Assembly (NCBI GenBank): GCA_018907035.1 | Contig: JACCIC010000038.1 | Coordinates: forward strand, 3,285,001-3,349,000 | DNA: 64,000 bases | Reading direction: 5' to 3' | From: Sycobia sp. Sy_11 | Taxonomy: Eukaryota; Arthropoda; Insecta; Hymenoptera; Epichrysomallidae | Part shown: piece by piece, positions 31,955 to 43,969 of the stretch | How the letters are laid out: every line of letters starts with the position of its first letter | Numbering within the stretch: the first letter of the stretch is position 1 | Program-made: the position numbers and the translations under genes | Notes under the pieces: model-generated | Database searches by the model: none | The model's input: only the letters and a program-made list of their open reading frames with translations | Told to the model about the DNA's origin: nothing

Positions 31955-33780
31955 TTCTAAGTGTTAATTAACGGCTTGCTTTAGCGAGAAAATGACCTCC
32001 AATGACATTTCGGATTCAATTAATTTTGCTGAAAGTTGGTCAGACGTTTAACTTTTAGAATTTATCGTAATATGTTTTTAAATCTGCAATCTTATGAAAT
32101 GTTAACAGTATAAAATATTTAATAAATTGCGCATACAGTTAACAAAGCTAAGATTTATTTAATACAACGAAACTGAAATAAAATAGTATAAATATAATCT
32201 AATCTATTTATTATTTTATATAGAGACTATATCCAAAGCATTAAACAGTTTTAATACTCCAATAAGAAATTCTTTTTCGTCTAATTCTTTAAAATTTTGA
32301 AGATTTTACTTATAATTTTAGAATGAAACCAAGTCTCACAATGTGTAGAATTATAAATTTAAATATATAACCAAAACGTTTGATATCTTGAGCCTCTCTC
32401 CTCTATATCTTCTTAATCCGCGTTGCCCTCTGTCTTTTATTTCTTTATTTCCCGTTTTATCTCTCTCCCTTGTTCCCTTTCTTTCTTTCTTTCTTTCTTT
32501 CTCGTGTATTTCACGAGTACCGCGGACCCGCGAATATAATTCACTTGCGCTCCCGTTGATTGCAGAGTTCCGGCACTCTCCATTCGGATCTTCCAGCTCC
32601 GTCGCGCTCCTTCCCCCACCTCGCCCCTCCCAAAAGAACTATCGTACTTATACTTCAGCTGTGTCTAAATGCTCCCGCGATGTTTTATAGGGGGCGTTCT
32701 CGATCGTCGAGTTATGAAATGCATCAGATGTAGGTGTGATTTAAGGCCACGGCGCGCGAGGCGCGAGTCTCGCCCGCGAGACTTTCGTTTTACAGTTCGA
32801 TTACCGTTACGTCGTCGCTCGTAAATAAGATTTTTCATATTAATACCTTATAGCGTCGAATCCTTCCTCGTTCTTTTCTTCGCGAGCTTCTCTTGTCGCT
32901 CGAGAATCTTTTTCCCCGATTTAGCGGAGATCCAGAAATATTGAAAATTTTACACGTACGTACGCGCGCGCCTACACAGACCCGCACAAACGCTGTATAC
33001 AATACACGGTTTCTGAGGCTCTCGCATAATTTACGAGCGATCCTCGGGACGGATAATTTTCGAGGAAACTCTTTGCAGAACTTGCCTCGTAATTTTTACT
33101 ATATAGGCGGCTTTTTCTCTGTTTACTCAATTATATAAGTTGACTGATTGTTTCTCGAGACTACACATTTTCAACGATTTCCATCTTCGGCTCGAGGTTC
33201 GATTCATTCTCTCGCTCAATTCTTATGTTAGATAACAATGGACGTTACATTTTGGTTCTATAAAACTATTTGATTTCGAGTTATTTTCATTATGAAACAT
33301 ATATATCCTACATTCTTTACAATTTTTATTATTTTCTTTGTTATTTGTATGATTGATTAAGTTGATGTTTACAAATATCTATTAATTTAGTTAATTTATT
33401 GCAATATATATATTTTTTTTTTTTTTTGAAGAAATATTTTTATAATTTACCTATAATTGATATAATTTATTGCAACTGATTCGTATAGTTTCTTTAATGT
33501 GACTACAGAAAGATATAATATGTTTCATTTATACAACTAGTTTTTTAAATTTGTAAAAAAAATTGTGAAACCTCTTACGTATACTTCTTTTAAACATCTT
33601 CGATATATTATATTACATTAACCATCTGATAATTTAACCTATCGTTAAAAAAAGGACAGATCCGTAATAAAGAATCAGAAACAAATTTGAGAAATCGCAT
33701 AAAAGAATGCGTCTAGAGAGAAACACGTAAAATATTGTTTATGTTAAATCAATAAAGTTACATTTTTGAAATTTACCAAA
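31952..33780. other. AT-rich stretch with GC-richer middle
   Basis: AT-rich to about 32.38 kb, then mixed to 33.1 kb with a pyrimidine-rich segment (32390-32505) and the AGTCTCG hairpin at 32766-32783, then AT-rich again with a T15 run at 33413-33427. No gene seen. Confidence 0.45.
32477..32502. repeat. (CTTT)6 microsatellite
   Basis: Tetranucleotide array within a pyrimidine-rich plus strand. Confidence 0.9.
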
Positions 33781-33939
33781 TTTCGAAGTTATACCGTGAA
33801 ATGCTCGACGGTTGTGTTTCTCGGAATTTTGGGAGAGTCGCGATCTCTCTCCCTCCCCCTTCTTTCCTGGCTGCGGCGGCCCGATCACCACTACACCAAT
33901 ACAGCAATGCAGCGCGTCTACGTAGCAGACAGACCTCCT

Positions 33940-33962
33940 CCTATTGGCAACAGCGCCATCGC
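33940..33962. promoter_or_regulatory. TATTGGCAAC / GCGCCATC motif pair
   Basis: Seen: TATTGGCAAC (33942-33951) abuts GCGCCATC (33953-33960). The same two words recur at 46852-46897. GCGCCA resembles the core of the fly CTCF site. Significance is not established. Confidence 0.25.
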
Positions 33963-34060
33963 GGATTACGAACTGTAGGTATACTTACTTGCCTTTAGCG
34001 CGCTGTAGCGCACTTTGACATAGGCGCGTGCCTTAAAATTAGGACAGATTTATTATGATA

Positions 34061-34570
34061 GCGCGAAAAAAATAGTCGTACAATTGCAGATCTTTTATTC
34101 AGACGAACCTTAGATTCGCCGTTGCATTGGCCGTTACAGTGCCTGAGCTATTTTTTATATTTAATAAATATCGGTTTTAACAAGAGGAAATTAAACGAAA
34201 TTCGATGTCTAAATATGATTGATTTTGTACTCTAATATAAACTAATTTATATAGTATATATTAGTATGTATTAGTATTGACGACTGCTGATGAGACGATT
34301 GCTGTTTCTTTGCCAAAAATTCTGCGAAAGTACCGAAAGAAAGTTGATAGAGGTGAATTTTATGATTAATTATTGTAATGGAACTTATTAGTTGTTTTGC
34401 CATCGTTATATATAGTTACAACACAGATCGCTGCTTTTTTTTGCTCAGTAGACAGGCGCGCGTATAGACAATTATACCGAGTCTGTAACTGTAAAAATTT
34501 CATATTTATTGATAACTTTATATCTATCCTCTGCGCCATGTATTCGAAAATACACACTCTTGAAGCTACA
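34061..34570. other. AT-rich stretch
   Basis: No feature seen; the plus frame beginning near 34397 runs into the TA array and is not trusted. Confidence 0.45.
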
Positions 34571-34578
34571 AACTCAAA

Positions 34579-34624
34579 ATATATACACATATACACACAT
34601 ATATACACATATACACACATATAT

Positions 34625-34676
<52 letters not shown>
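34579..34676. repeat. 20-bp minisatellite plus (AT)22
   Basis: Two exact copies of ATATACACATATACACACAT (34581-34600, 34601-34620) and a partial third, then an AT array to 34676. Confidence 0.9.
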
Positions 34677-34678
<2 letters not shown>

Positions 34679-34679
34679 C

Positions 34680-35430
34680 GATACGCGACGCGGGCGTTGT
34701 ACACCAAAATAATGGAACTTTTGTCGGAGGATAGGCGACAGGAACGTCCGGCTCCCGATTTCTTTTATATAATACACTGCGTCGGGAAAAGGGGGCCACG
34801 CGTCGGCTCTCGATTGCCGACGAGTCGGCGGACTGCCACGGACACGATTCACCGGTGTATTATATAGAAGCGAACAAGACGGGGAGTTCCTTTAGTTTCA
34901 AGTCGCGGACCGCTGCCGCTGCCGTTGCTGCACTCGTTGCTCCAGTGCGCAGTGGTATACCGAGGCGCTTCGAGGAGGTCCGAGAAAACGAGAGATTTAT
35001 CGCTTTTCTCTTTTAATAGCGGACAAGCTCCGCGCGCCTCCCGCGCTCTATATAGTCACTTTGGCCGGGTGGAGACGGACCGAGACAACGGGAGCGAGAG
35101 GGAGGGAGGGAGGGGAGGGGAGGGGACAGTATAGAGAAAGCAAGCTGTGTCGCAAAGATATGTGCTGCGAGCCTGGACGTCAATGATGGAAGTGCCGATG
35201 ACGTTCGTCGGGAGACGCGAATTGATCTCTTTCTTTAGCCGGGCATTGTTCCCCTTCCTCTCCTCGGCTGGCTATTATTTTCGGATTCGAGGACGCTTTG
35301 TTTCGATCCTTTCGGCGGCTCTCGCGTGCGGATGTCGTTTGCCCGATAATTTTAATGTATGGCAAACGAAAGAGAGCGTAGGTATCTCTTTGACCGCTCC
35401 CTTCGCACTGCGATATGCACTTTTAGTTTT
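34680..35430. other. CpG-rich island
   Basis: GC-rich block with a GGGAGGGAGGGAGGGG purine tract at about 35100-35125 that fits the pattern for a G-quadruplex. The frame at 35147-35500 starts with GTG rather than ATG and has no supporting signal. Confidence 0.45.
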
Positions 35431-35781
35431 CGCTGTTTTGCGTAACGTTCACACATTGTCAATAATCGACCAAAAAAACTTTTCTCTTATACTTCCCTGA
35501 GAAAGAAATGTTTTACTTATTTATTTAAAAAATTATTTAAATTCATAAAAATTTTGTGCAACTCGAATAAAACGTATCTTTTTTAATCTACCGAGCTTAT
35601 CTTCCATGCAATAATTTGTTGGGCAAAAATAAATTTATTTTAGAGGATTCAAATGAATTTTTAGTTGATTTTACCAAATTTTTATTCACTGTCAATTTTT
35701 GGTACAAGGTAAACGTTGTGAAAAAAGGTTGAAGTTGAAAGTTGTCGCACGATACTATATATACTTTTGCTTTTTTTCTAG

Positions 35782-35883
35782 GTCTGCAATGTCAGGACTG
35801 TAACGAAAACTTTATACCGACACCGAAACAATGTTTACACAACTATTAGAATATCCGTCAGAGAAGAATTTCGAATTATGTGA
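35782..35883 (+). CDS. Open segment after a strong acceptor, possible terminal exon
   Basis: Seen: a textbook acceptor, CTTTTGCTTTTTTTCTAG, ends at 35781. The following 33 codons are open and end in TGA at 35881-35883. The translation starts VCNVRTVTKTLYRHRNNVYT and is rich in Arg, Thr and Val, with no simple repeat. No ATG is needed if this is a 3' exon. The block is only moderately AT-rich. No family is recognised and the segment is short, so a chance frame is likely. Confidence 0.17.
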   Translation, partial: VCNVRTVTKTLYRHRNNVYTTIRISVREEFRIM

Positions 35884-36059
35884 CATTTTTAAAAATAGTA
35901 CCTTGCTCTCCCGACACAGCCGAAACTAGTCGAGATTTGCATATGTATAAGCATTCTTCTTTGCACGCGTCCGCATGAGTAATTCAAAAGTAAAAGATAT
36001 TTTTAGGAATTATGCAAAAATTTGATGTCGTTATATCAATAAAACGAGATTTATGCTCG

Positions 36060-36835
36060 TCAGCCGCGCTAAATCCCGCCGGCGCGCTTAAAATACGTCA
36101 GTGAGACACCCGAAGAGATTCAAACGCAGGAGACGAAGGAAACTCGCGTCGCAGGTCGGAGGGGGAAAAATGCGCGAGCAATCGTAAATTTGTCGAGCCC
36201 CCCCCCCCCCGACTCCCTCGAGATCCCATCGCCGGTCTCATCGCGCGCCGTGGAGCTGCGGCGGGCCCCGCTCCTTATCGGGCCGCGTCCCGCGGCTTAC
36301 GGAGACGCAGGAGCGCGCCGCGGTGGAAACTGTCGCGGGACAGGGAGGGGACGCGCGTATATCGCGGGCCGGCGCTCGCGCGCGAAAGCCTCGTAAACCC
36401 TTCGATAACGGTTATAAAGAGCTCGCGGAGCCGCAGGCACGAGGCGTAGGCGATCGTCTCCGTTCGCGTGCCCTGCGCCACTTCTGCGCCCGGCTCCCGC
36501 GCGGTGTCGCTCTCCCCGCTAGCGCCTCTGCCCCGGCCCCAGGGCGCAAAGCAGGCCCCGGCACCTCGTTACCGCGTAACCAGCCTCGTGCTTCGGACCA
36601 GACCCCGGGGGCCGGGGGGTCCGCTTCGATGACGCGGATTTCGCAGAGCGGAACGCGAGGACTGCGTCGCTCCTCCGCGTGCGCCGCGTGCGATCGATCG
36701 CCGGCGAAATTCGTCGGGCGCGAACCGCCGTGGCTCACGATTGGACGCGAGTGTAGCACGCGCGCGCTCGCTCGCTCGCGACCTTGGCCGATGAAACTTT
36801 AAAGTGCTATCGGGAATCCGTCGGGAGAGTTTTTT
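36060..36835. other. CpG-dense island
   Basis: Very CG-rich from about 36.06 to 36.80 kb, with a C-run at 36199-36210 and an inverted CCAAT (ATTGG near 36741). TATAAAGG at 36847-36854 lies just outside. Compatible with a promoter; no start site can be called. Frames on both strands are artefacts. Confidence 0.45.
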
Positions 36836-36854
36836 ACGCGCTTAAATATAAAGG

Positions 36855-37680
36855 TGCCACATCGTGCGCAGGCATATCTCGACGGAGTTTATACCTATAT
36901 TATTGCATTTCTTCTGTCTCTAAATGACAATGTAATTTATCTCTCTTATTACGGCCGCTGGTCTTTCTTGCACCCAATAAAACGAATCTCAGCGTGCGTG
37001 TGTACAAAAAGGTAGAATTTTTATATAAATTTACCACTGATTCTTGTAATTTTAATCAAGGGCAATTTTTCATGGTTCATATAATATACAATATACGTAT
37101 TTTTGATGTACGTATAAGTCAGTTATATTATTATTTTATATCTTTAATAATATACCCATTAATCATTCTAGACCTATAATATTCGAAGTTAATTTCTTGG
37201 ACTATCAGTTATAGAATTAATGAAGAAATAACTGTTTTTTTTAAGTCAGAGCACATATAATATATAAAATGTATTATGGACAGTCAACTTTCTTGATATG
37301 ACCGTAATAATTTTTTAAACTCTTATTATTTTCATTAAATCATCCCAGGAAGATATTCGACAAATTTCCTGTCGACGACGTCAATCTATTTTAACAGCCG
37401 TCCGATTTTCATTGATTTGCGTTTAAAGAGTATATCACGAAAGCAGACTTACTCTGGCTTGGATGATTTTACCAGCAACTCGAAGCGAATGTCAGAGTAG
37501 CCGAATTCCAACAGCATACAGGAGGCAGAAGCTCTGTGCACCTTGCACGAATATAAAAAAAGCAAAATCAAATGTAGAGAGAGAGGGGAGAGATAGAGGA
37601 GAGAGGAGGGCCCCTTTGCCTTCTGGTTTGGCAAGTTATGCGATATCGTCGCGAGTGATCGCAGCCGCGAAATAGAGGAC
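36855..37680. other. AT-rich stretch
   Basis: No gene seen; a purine-rich segment (GAGAGAGGGGAGAG) occurs near 37575-37610. Confidence 0.45.
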
Positions 37681-37738
37681 GGATGGGCCCGATCAGGTTT
37701 GAGGCAGCTGTCTGTGGCCGCGTCACTCACCGATCTTT

Positions 37739-37742
<4 letters not shown>

Positions 37743-37776
<34 letters not shown>
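37743..37776. repeat. (CT)17 microsatellite
   Basis: CT array in the 37.7-38.3 kb CpG-rich block. GATCGGTGAGTGAC on the minus strand just before it (37722-37735) is donor-like. Confidence 0.95.
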
Positions 37777-37781
<5 letters not shown>

Positions 37782-37916
37782 CACTTTTCTCCTGCATTCG
37801 CCGAGACTCCAAACCCGGGGCTTTCATTATCCGGCCTCTTATCGTCCGAACCCATCTCTACGCGCCCCGCTCGCTCCGCGTCGTTATCCGACGCATATAT
37901 ACTTAGCTTCGTTTTC

Positions 37917-37958
<42 letters not shown>

Positions 37959-37960
37959 TT
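37917..37960. repeat. Interrupted (CT)n microsatellite
   Basis: CT array with two TTT interruptions, ending in a strong acceptor-like CCGTCTTGCAG at 37971. Confidence 0.95.
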
Positions 37961-37971
37961 CCGTCTTGCAG

Positions 37972-38111
37972 ACCCACCCCGATGCCTGACCTTTTTTTCA
38001 TTATCGCGAGCATTCGCACGCTTTGGCGCGCACACGCGCGCGATTACCTCGCGCGTTATATGTTATATATACACCCTTGGCCCCTCGAGCACATTGGTGA
38101 ACGGAGGTAAA
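37972..38111 (+). CDS. Possible small ORF/exon after CT-array acceptor
   Basis: Seen: the interrupted (CT)n array ends in TTTCCGTCTTGCAG at 37971, an excellent acceptor. Ten bases on, ATG (37982) opens 42 codons starting MPDLFFIIASIRTLWRAHAR and ending in TAA inside GGAGGTAAAA. A further donor-like GCCAGGTAAGC follows at 38148. The frame is Arg/aromatic-rich and unrecognised. Because (CT)n arrays mimic polypyrimidine tracts everywhere here, confidence is low. Confidence 0.12.
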
Positions 38112-38363
38112 AAGGCGCCAAGGACGCGCGGTGTTTATTATATGAGGCCAGGTAAGCGAGGTAAGGGGGAAGGAGAGGTCGTACTCGCTGTATAGATGTC
38201 CGAGAGAGCGTATTATCGGGCGGACGACCCGGGCGAATTTTATTCGCCCCAGTCGCACTCCGTCTTTTTTGTTGCGTGCAGTTTTATATCCCTTACGCAT
38301 TCTTAAAAGTGTATAGAGATATATTGCACAAACGCACATATACAGGTATATATACATTTACTA

Positions 38364-38368
<5 letters not shown>

Positions 38369-38421
<53 letters not shown>
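38369..38421. repeat. (AT)26 microsatellite
   Basis: Perfect AT array of about 53 bases. Confidence 0.95.
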
Positions 38422-38425
<4 letters not shown>

Positions 38426-39065
38426 GTATTTTAGCAGACTAACTGTTGCGAGAGTTTATGAGCGAGCGATGGTTTTTAGAGTCCTGAAGTTTATCTTTCG
38501 TTCATCTTTCAGTATTTTTACTGTTATAATATATTACACTCTCATTTAGATGACGGCGGATAGAGCAAAATTTAATGCGACGACGTTAAAATCCTTATCG
38601 ACGAATTTCTGTTTAAGTCACACATTTTAAATAGATAAATTCATTGGTGCGCGCTATGATACCTAGAACGTTACTAAAGTTACATATACATAGATACGTG
38701 CACATGCTTACATATACATATACATATATATAAAAGATATGTTAAACATTTTCACAGCTTATATTATCGGTTTCATTATGCAAATAAATAAAACATTTCA
38801 GATAGCACTCACGATCGTTTCAATTTATATGCTGATGAAGAAGAAAATTTTACAATAAATAAATAACAATAAATCACAAAATTCATTTAAAGTTAAAAAG
38901 TAAGAGCTTTATTATAACTCGATAAAAACGTTGATGAATATTTTTTTAGATTTGTTACCTATTATATATAAGATATAAGATACCCTTTAAAGGACAGAAA
39001 AAGCTGAAGAATTTAAACCTTAAAGACCCAAATTTATTGCTGAAGAGATATAGTATTATATAGAC

Positions 39066-39119
<54 letters not shown>

Positions 39120-39299
39120 AATAATAATTTCGATACTTATCAAGGGAATCAACTGTTAATTAAATCGACTTTTAATGCGTGTATTAGTTTTTCTCGTGAA
39201 AAAGAATGAAAAAATCTCTCCAGAATATCGGGAATATAAGGCGTCTTGTTCGAAGAATCCCTATAACCGCGAGATCGCGATCAATCTCTCTCCATTTGC
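38422..39299. other. AT-rich stretch
   Basis: Holds a bipartite TA array at 39065-39116. No gene seen. Confidence 0.5.
39065..39116. repeat. (TA)n with one TTA slip
   Basis: Two TA arrays separated by a single TAT-TAT phase slip near 39089. Confidence 0.95.
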
Positions 39300-39410
<111 letters not shown>

Positions 39411-39589
39411 ATAGGTACATATACGCCCGCGTGCGCGCGTGCTGCGAAGTTCAAGCCAATGCACGGCCGCGGTGCTTTAACGAAGATACACGCGGGGCGG
39501 TCAGGTAAATACCAAGCGTTAATTCTCATAACCGAAACTTTGCAAAGGCAAAGTTACGTATCGAGCTTGTATAGTTAGACGACGGTTGG

Positions 39590-39716
39590 GGTATTCGTAA
39601 ATGTCCTGACGGTGCAGTTAGTCCATGTGCAAAGACGAGAGTCGCGCGAGAAGGTGGGCCGGGGGGGGGGTTGAGGATCGAGAATGGTAGCACGGGTGGG
39701 AGGACCGTTTTCCACT

Positions 39717-39747
<31 letters not shown>

Positions 39748-39850
39748 TTCACTCTCGGCTCCAAAGACCGTTCCCGAAACTACCCGGGGGAATTGCGCTA
39801 GGCGGCGATATCAGCGGAAATTCACGATGCCTCAGAGACGGATGTCATAT
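39590..39850. other. Small GC-rich block with G10 run and (CT)12
   Basis: A G-run of ten (39661-39670) and a C-run followed by a CT array (39723-39747) within 90 bases. No gene seen. Confidence 0.55.
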
Positions 39851-39899
39851 ACACATACGTATATACTTTTTAAATTAGTTAAATAAATTTTCTTCTCGC

Positions 39900-40560
39900 T
39901 TATTCATCCTCCTGCCGCAGATTTTCGTGTTTTTGAAAAATCCAAGCAAATGTAGGCATCCGAAATTCTACATTTTGTAATATAACTAAACAATAATGTA
40001 TAACGCAACTTATAAACGAACGATTGTTTAATTGCAAAGACGAAGGACAGATATAAGAGGAAATACAGCGACGTCTATATTTGATAAGAACGGATTTGAG
40101 AGAAAAAAATTTGAGATAAGGTAAAAAAAAGGCGAGGATGAAGTTTAGGAGGGAAGAAGCAAGCAAATCTCGCAGCGAAAAAAGGAAGGTGCAAAATAAA
40201 AAAGAAGCGGCGAGCAATAATGAACAAAAAAGACAGTGAGATATAAAGAAACCATAAGAATAATTTAAAGAGATAGAACAAAAAGGCGGGCGAAAAGAGC
40301 AGCAAGAAACAAAGGCACAGAAAGTGAGATTGAAAAAAGAGGAGCCGGACGGAGCGCAGCGGCGGCGGAGGAGCGGGTATAGAGCAAGGTGGAGAGAATA
40401 GCACGGGACTCAAAGAAAGGAGGGAAAAGGAGGGAGGGGCCGCTGAAGGGACAGTGCAGAGGAGCGAAAGAAGCGCGAAGGAGTTAGAGAGCGGGACAGT
40501 ATAGGCGGCGGGGGGTTAGGAGGAGATCGAGGAAACGAAGCTCCTCGCGCACGCTGCACA
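39900..40560. other. Long purine-biased plus strand
   Basis: From about 40080 to 40560 the plus strand is overwhelmingly A and G, non-repetitive (GAAAAAAGGAAGG, GGAGGGAAAAGGAGGG). Pyrimidine-rich minus frames (Phe/Ser/Leu/Pro) across it are artefacts of the bias. Confidence 0.65.
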
Positions 40561-40726
40561 ACTTGATAATAATAAACTGAAAAAGGAGCAGAAGACATTA
40601 TTTTAAAAGGGAAATGCAGAGCGCCGCATTTTTATGTCTTCGCCAGAACTTTTCATCTCTCCCCGCGCGTCTCGCGCTCCCGGGCGTTAACCGTCCTTCT
40701 CCTTCCTTGTTCCTCTTTCACCACCG

Positions 40727-40775
40727 TGCGGCGGCGGTGACGGCGGCGGTGACGGCGGCGGTGGCGGCGGCGTGC
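40727..40775. repeat. (CGGCGGCGGTGA)n 12-bp minisatellite
   Basis: Three to four copies of a 12-base unit, the last ones diverged (TGG for TGA). Antisense it would encode HRRR repeats. Confidence 0.85.
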
Positions 40776-40951
40776 GGGGGCGAAAACTAAGAGCGCTACG
40801 GGGGGAGGAAGGAGGGAGACCAGAGACGCTCGCGATGTTGAGACGGGGAGAGGCAACGAGCGCCGAGGGGTGGAAGGAGGGTGTGGAGCTAAAAACGCGG
40901 AATGAAACGGCAGACTGCCGCTGATGAAATTCATAATTTAGATCCAATGCG

Positions 40952-40953
<2 letters not shown>

Positions 40954-40982
<29 letters not shown>
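40954..40982. repeat. (CT)14 microsatellite
   Basis: Perfect CT array followed by CACGTCTATCTATCTCTCTCC. Confidence 0.95.
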
Positions 40983-40984
<2 letters not shown>

Positions 40985-42214
40985 GTCTATCTATCTCTCT
41001 CCCTGTACCTCGTTTAGAATACACTGCTATTTATAGTCGAAATTTTCTCCTTCGGAACGATGCCCCGTTCGCTCGCCTCCCCCTCCCCCCACCTCGCTTC
41101 GGCTACCGCACTCTTTGCCTCCTTCTCTCTTCTTCTTCCACTTCTTCTTCTTCTATATACTGCCGCGCCTCCGCCTCATCGGTACGTTTATACTCGACGC
41201 TCGACCCCTCTCGCGAACGCGTTTCGCCGCGATACGTAAACTCCGAGCACCCCGACCCCCTTATCCCCCGACTTGTCTATTACGCCGCTCGCGAATCTTT
41301 ACGGGGCGCGATTGTCCGTCTGTGTGTGGGTGTGTGTTGCGAACGCGAGTGTACACACTCAGGCACTCTCGTCGGCCTAGCTTCGGCTAAAGTCGAATCC
41401 GGAGCGACGAATGAAATTGAGATTTTACAGGTGCGGAGGGAACGCCGCGCAATCTGCTTTTTTTCATCTTAATTCCTGGCGCGAGCTGCTGCTTGGGATC
41501 TCTGTTTGGAGATTAACTTTTTATGTTTCCAGATATGTGTTTCTTTCAAAGATCTTGTATCTTAATATAAATAATAAATTCTTCATTTTGAAAATCTTAA
41601 TAAAAATTTTTTTGTTACACTAAAATTCTTTTGGAGATGCTACATAATACCTTCTTATAGATAACTTATATAGGTATTTAAAGAATTCCTTCCATTGAAA
41701 AGTAAAGAGATTGTACAGTTTTCCAAACTGCGACTAGTCAAATTTACAAACGATTTCTATAGATATTTTTATTTGGCAATCTATCGTTGATAGATTTATT
41801 TATCCTAAGAATTTTATTAAAAATGAAGCGTAATTTTTTAGGGATTCCAGATAAAAAATACCTGCTCGAGCAAATTTCTATTACAATCATTCTCTGCTCT
41901 AGACAAATTCGAAATAAATGCTCTTAATATCTCCATCGCTTAACTCTAGTCAATTGCTTTTATATACAACTATCTCTGTATCGAACAGATTAAAAGATCG
42001 ATGACCAAGAGGACTTCTTATTTAATGAAACGTAAGAAACCAGTTCCAGCAAAGGCATTTAGATTAAAATACGTGTTTTAAATATACATGCAGGCATCAG
42101 TTTCCTCGGCAAACTCGACTCGAGCACTTGGTCATTTTTCGCGCAATAATGCCTTCCATCACGCCGTATTCGTAGTTGTGCCGCAGACAGTAGGTCGACT
42201 GTTTCAACGCTTCC

Positions 42215-42266
42215 AACACACACACACATACACACACACGCGCGCGCGCGCACGCACACACGCATA
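42215..42266. repeat. Alternating (CA)n(CG)n tract
   Basis: CA units, a TA interruption, then CGCGCGCGCGC and CA/CG mixtures. The whole is alternating purine-pyrimidine, a Z-DNA-prone tract. Confidence 0.9.
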
Positions 42267-42519
42267 TAGCGGAAAGTCACGGTCACTAGTTACGTTAGAG
42301 CTGATATGCAACGCATCCTCCTCGGTGCGCGTTAACAGATTTTTTCTGCTTACTCGGTTCTGCTTCCATCTCCATTCTACTATTACCTCACTCGGGCTAG
42401 ATTTATTTTTCAAAAATTGTTTCTCACTATTATAATACGTCGATCATGAAATACTAGCCTTACCAGCTAAATATATTTCAGGATTAATATATTCTGCATA
42501 CTAATTTTCCAGAGCTATA

Positions 42520-42533
42520 AATATATATATACA

Positions 42534-42564
<31 letters not shown>

Positions 42565-42588
42565 GTGCGTGTGCGTGTGCGTGTGTGT
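42520..42588. repeat. (TA)n(TG)n with CG variants
   Basis: ATATATATATACA then TG units with GTGCGTGTGCGTG variants. Confidence 0.9.
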
Positions 42589-43071
42589 AGTGATATGCCA
42601 AATTGTTGGGATTCATTGCGTGTACGCTTATAATTATGAGTAAAATAAAATATATGAGAAATATCATTTTCCATGTGTGTCTGGACATTTTTATAGTGGA
42701 AACTTAAATACTGATGCTCGCGTGTCAAAAACTTTCTCAAAAAAGTGGTCGCGACAAATTATCACTTCGGTCCCGAACATTTGAAATTTAAATGACCGTC
42801 ATAATTTCTTTCCGGAAGAAATCACGCCTGCAGACATAAATTTTGGGAACCAAATAAATATCTGAAAAATTCTCTGAAAGATTACATTTCAATATCTGTA
42901 TATGCTTTGGCGATATTACACATATAAATATTGTTCGCGTATGAAAGTAAAGAATGTAATTTTTCTCAATTTATATTTGCGACTAATTATAATTTCTTGT
43001 ATTATGTACTTCAGAAATAAATAAATTTACCTTACAAGTATGCTACTATGTTACTATTATAAATATATAAA

Positions 43072-43074
<3 letters not shown>

Positions 43075-43121
<47 letters not shown>
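43075..43121. repeat. (TA)23 microsatellite
   Basis: Perfect TA array. Confidence 0.95.
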
Positions 43122-43124
<3 letters not shown>

Positions 43125-43319
43125 AGATTTGGATAAGCAAATTTTTTATCTGCCTGGAAATTGATATAATTAATGTACGTGCGTCATGAGTAGATACGAA
43201 CTATCATTATATATAAAAAGACATAAATTAAATCTATTTAGAGCCCTGCAGGAGTGTGTCATGCAGTTCAGTCGTATATTTATCCCCTAATCGGGAGGTT
43301 TTTAGATGTTTTTCGCATC

Positions 43320-43960
43320 GCCCTTGATACGCGATCCGGGGCGGTAGAATCCTCCCCCTCCCCTCCCCCATACTCAGTCCGCAACGCGACTGCGCCTCGA
43401 GACCAATACATTGGACTCGCGCACGCACGGGTTACGTCCGTATTGATATATACACATATACAGAAAAGAAACTCTATACGCGCGAGGCGCAAAGCCAGAG
43501 AGCAGTACGTCATCCTCGTCGTCGTCGTCCTCGTGACTGACGGCTGGGTGGCACGCATGATGTTAAAAAGCCAAAGGAGGAATTCATGCCGGCTCGTCAT
43601 TACTCCGTCGCGTTTCGCCCGGCAGTTATTTCCCATATATATTCCTAATAGGATGTAATGTTATACGCGCCTTCTCCTATATATATATATAAAATACTCG
43701 CGTTCGCGCGCGAGCTTTTGTATATGTAATATAACGGTGACCGGGCACGAAATCGGGCGCGCGCGCGCGCAAAGCAGCGGCCGGAAAGCGGTGATAATAA
43801 TAATGTAATAAGCGCGTGCGTATAAGGGCAAAATTAATACGGGGCGGAGCGAGGAAAGCGAGAAGACGGGAGATCCCGCGTTGCGTCTAGCGATCGCGAT
43901 TTCGGCGAACTTTTTGCCGACGAATTTGCCGACACTTATTGACGCGTTTCGCGGCCTAGA
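43320..43960. other. CpG-rich island
   Basis: GC-rich, includes (TCG/TCC)n near 43514-43533 and a GC alternating tract at 43757-43770. Overlapping frames on both strands (43254-43658) are not supported. Confidence 0.45.
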
Positions 43961-43969
43961 AGAAGAAAA

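Larger units (their letters stand above)
40570..41400. other. CpG island with alternating pyrimidine/purine segments
   Basis: Plus strand is pyrimidine-rich at 40640-40725, G-rich at 40726-40915, then CT-rich at 40954-41160. Includes the CGGCGGCGGTGA minisatellite. Frames on both strands are artefacts. Confidence 0.5.
41401..43250. other. AT-rich stretch
   Basis: Holds a mixed CA/CG alternating tract, a TG array and a TA array. A clean acceptor GATTTTACAG followed by GTGCGG is at 41430. No gene seen. Confidence 0.45.

Noticed and set aside
33180..33230. B-box-like GGTTCGATTC
   Set aside because: No matching A-box or cloverleaf upstream.
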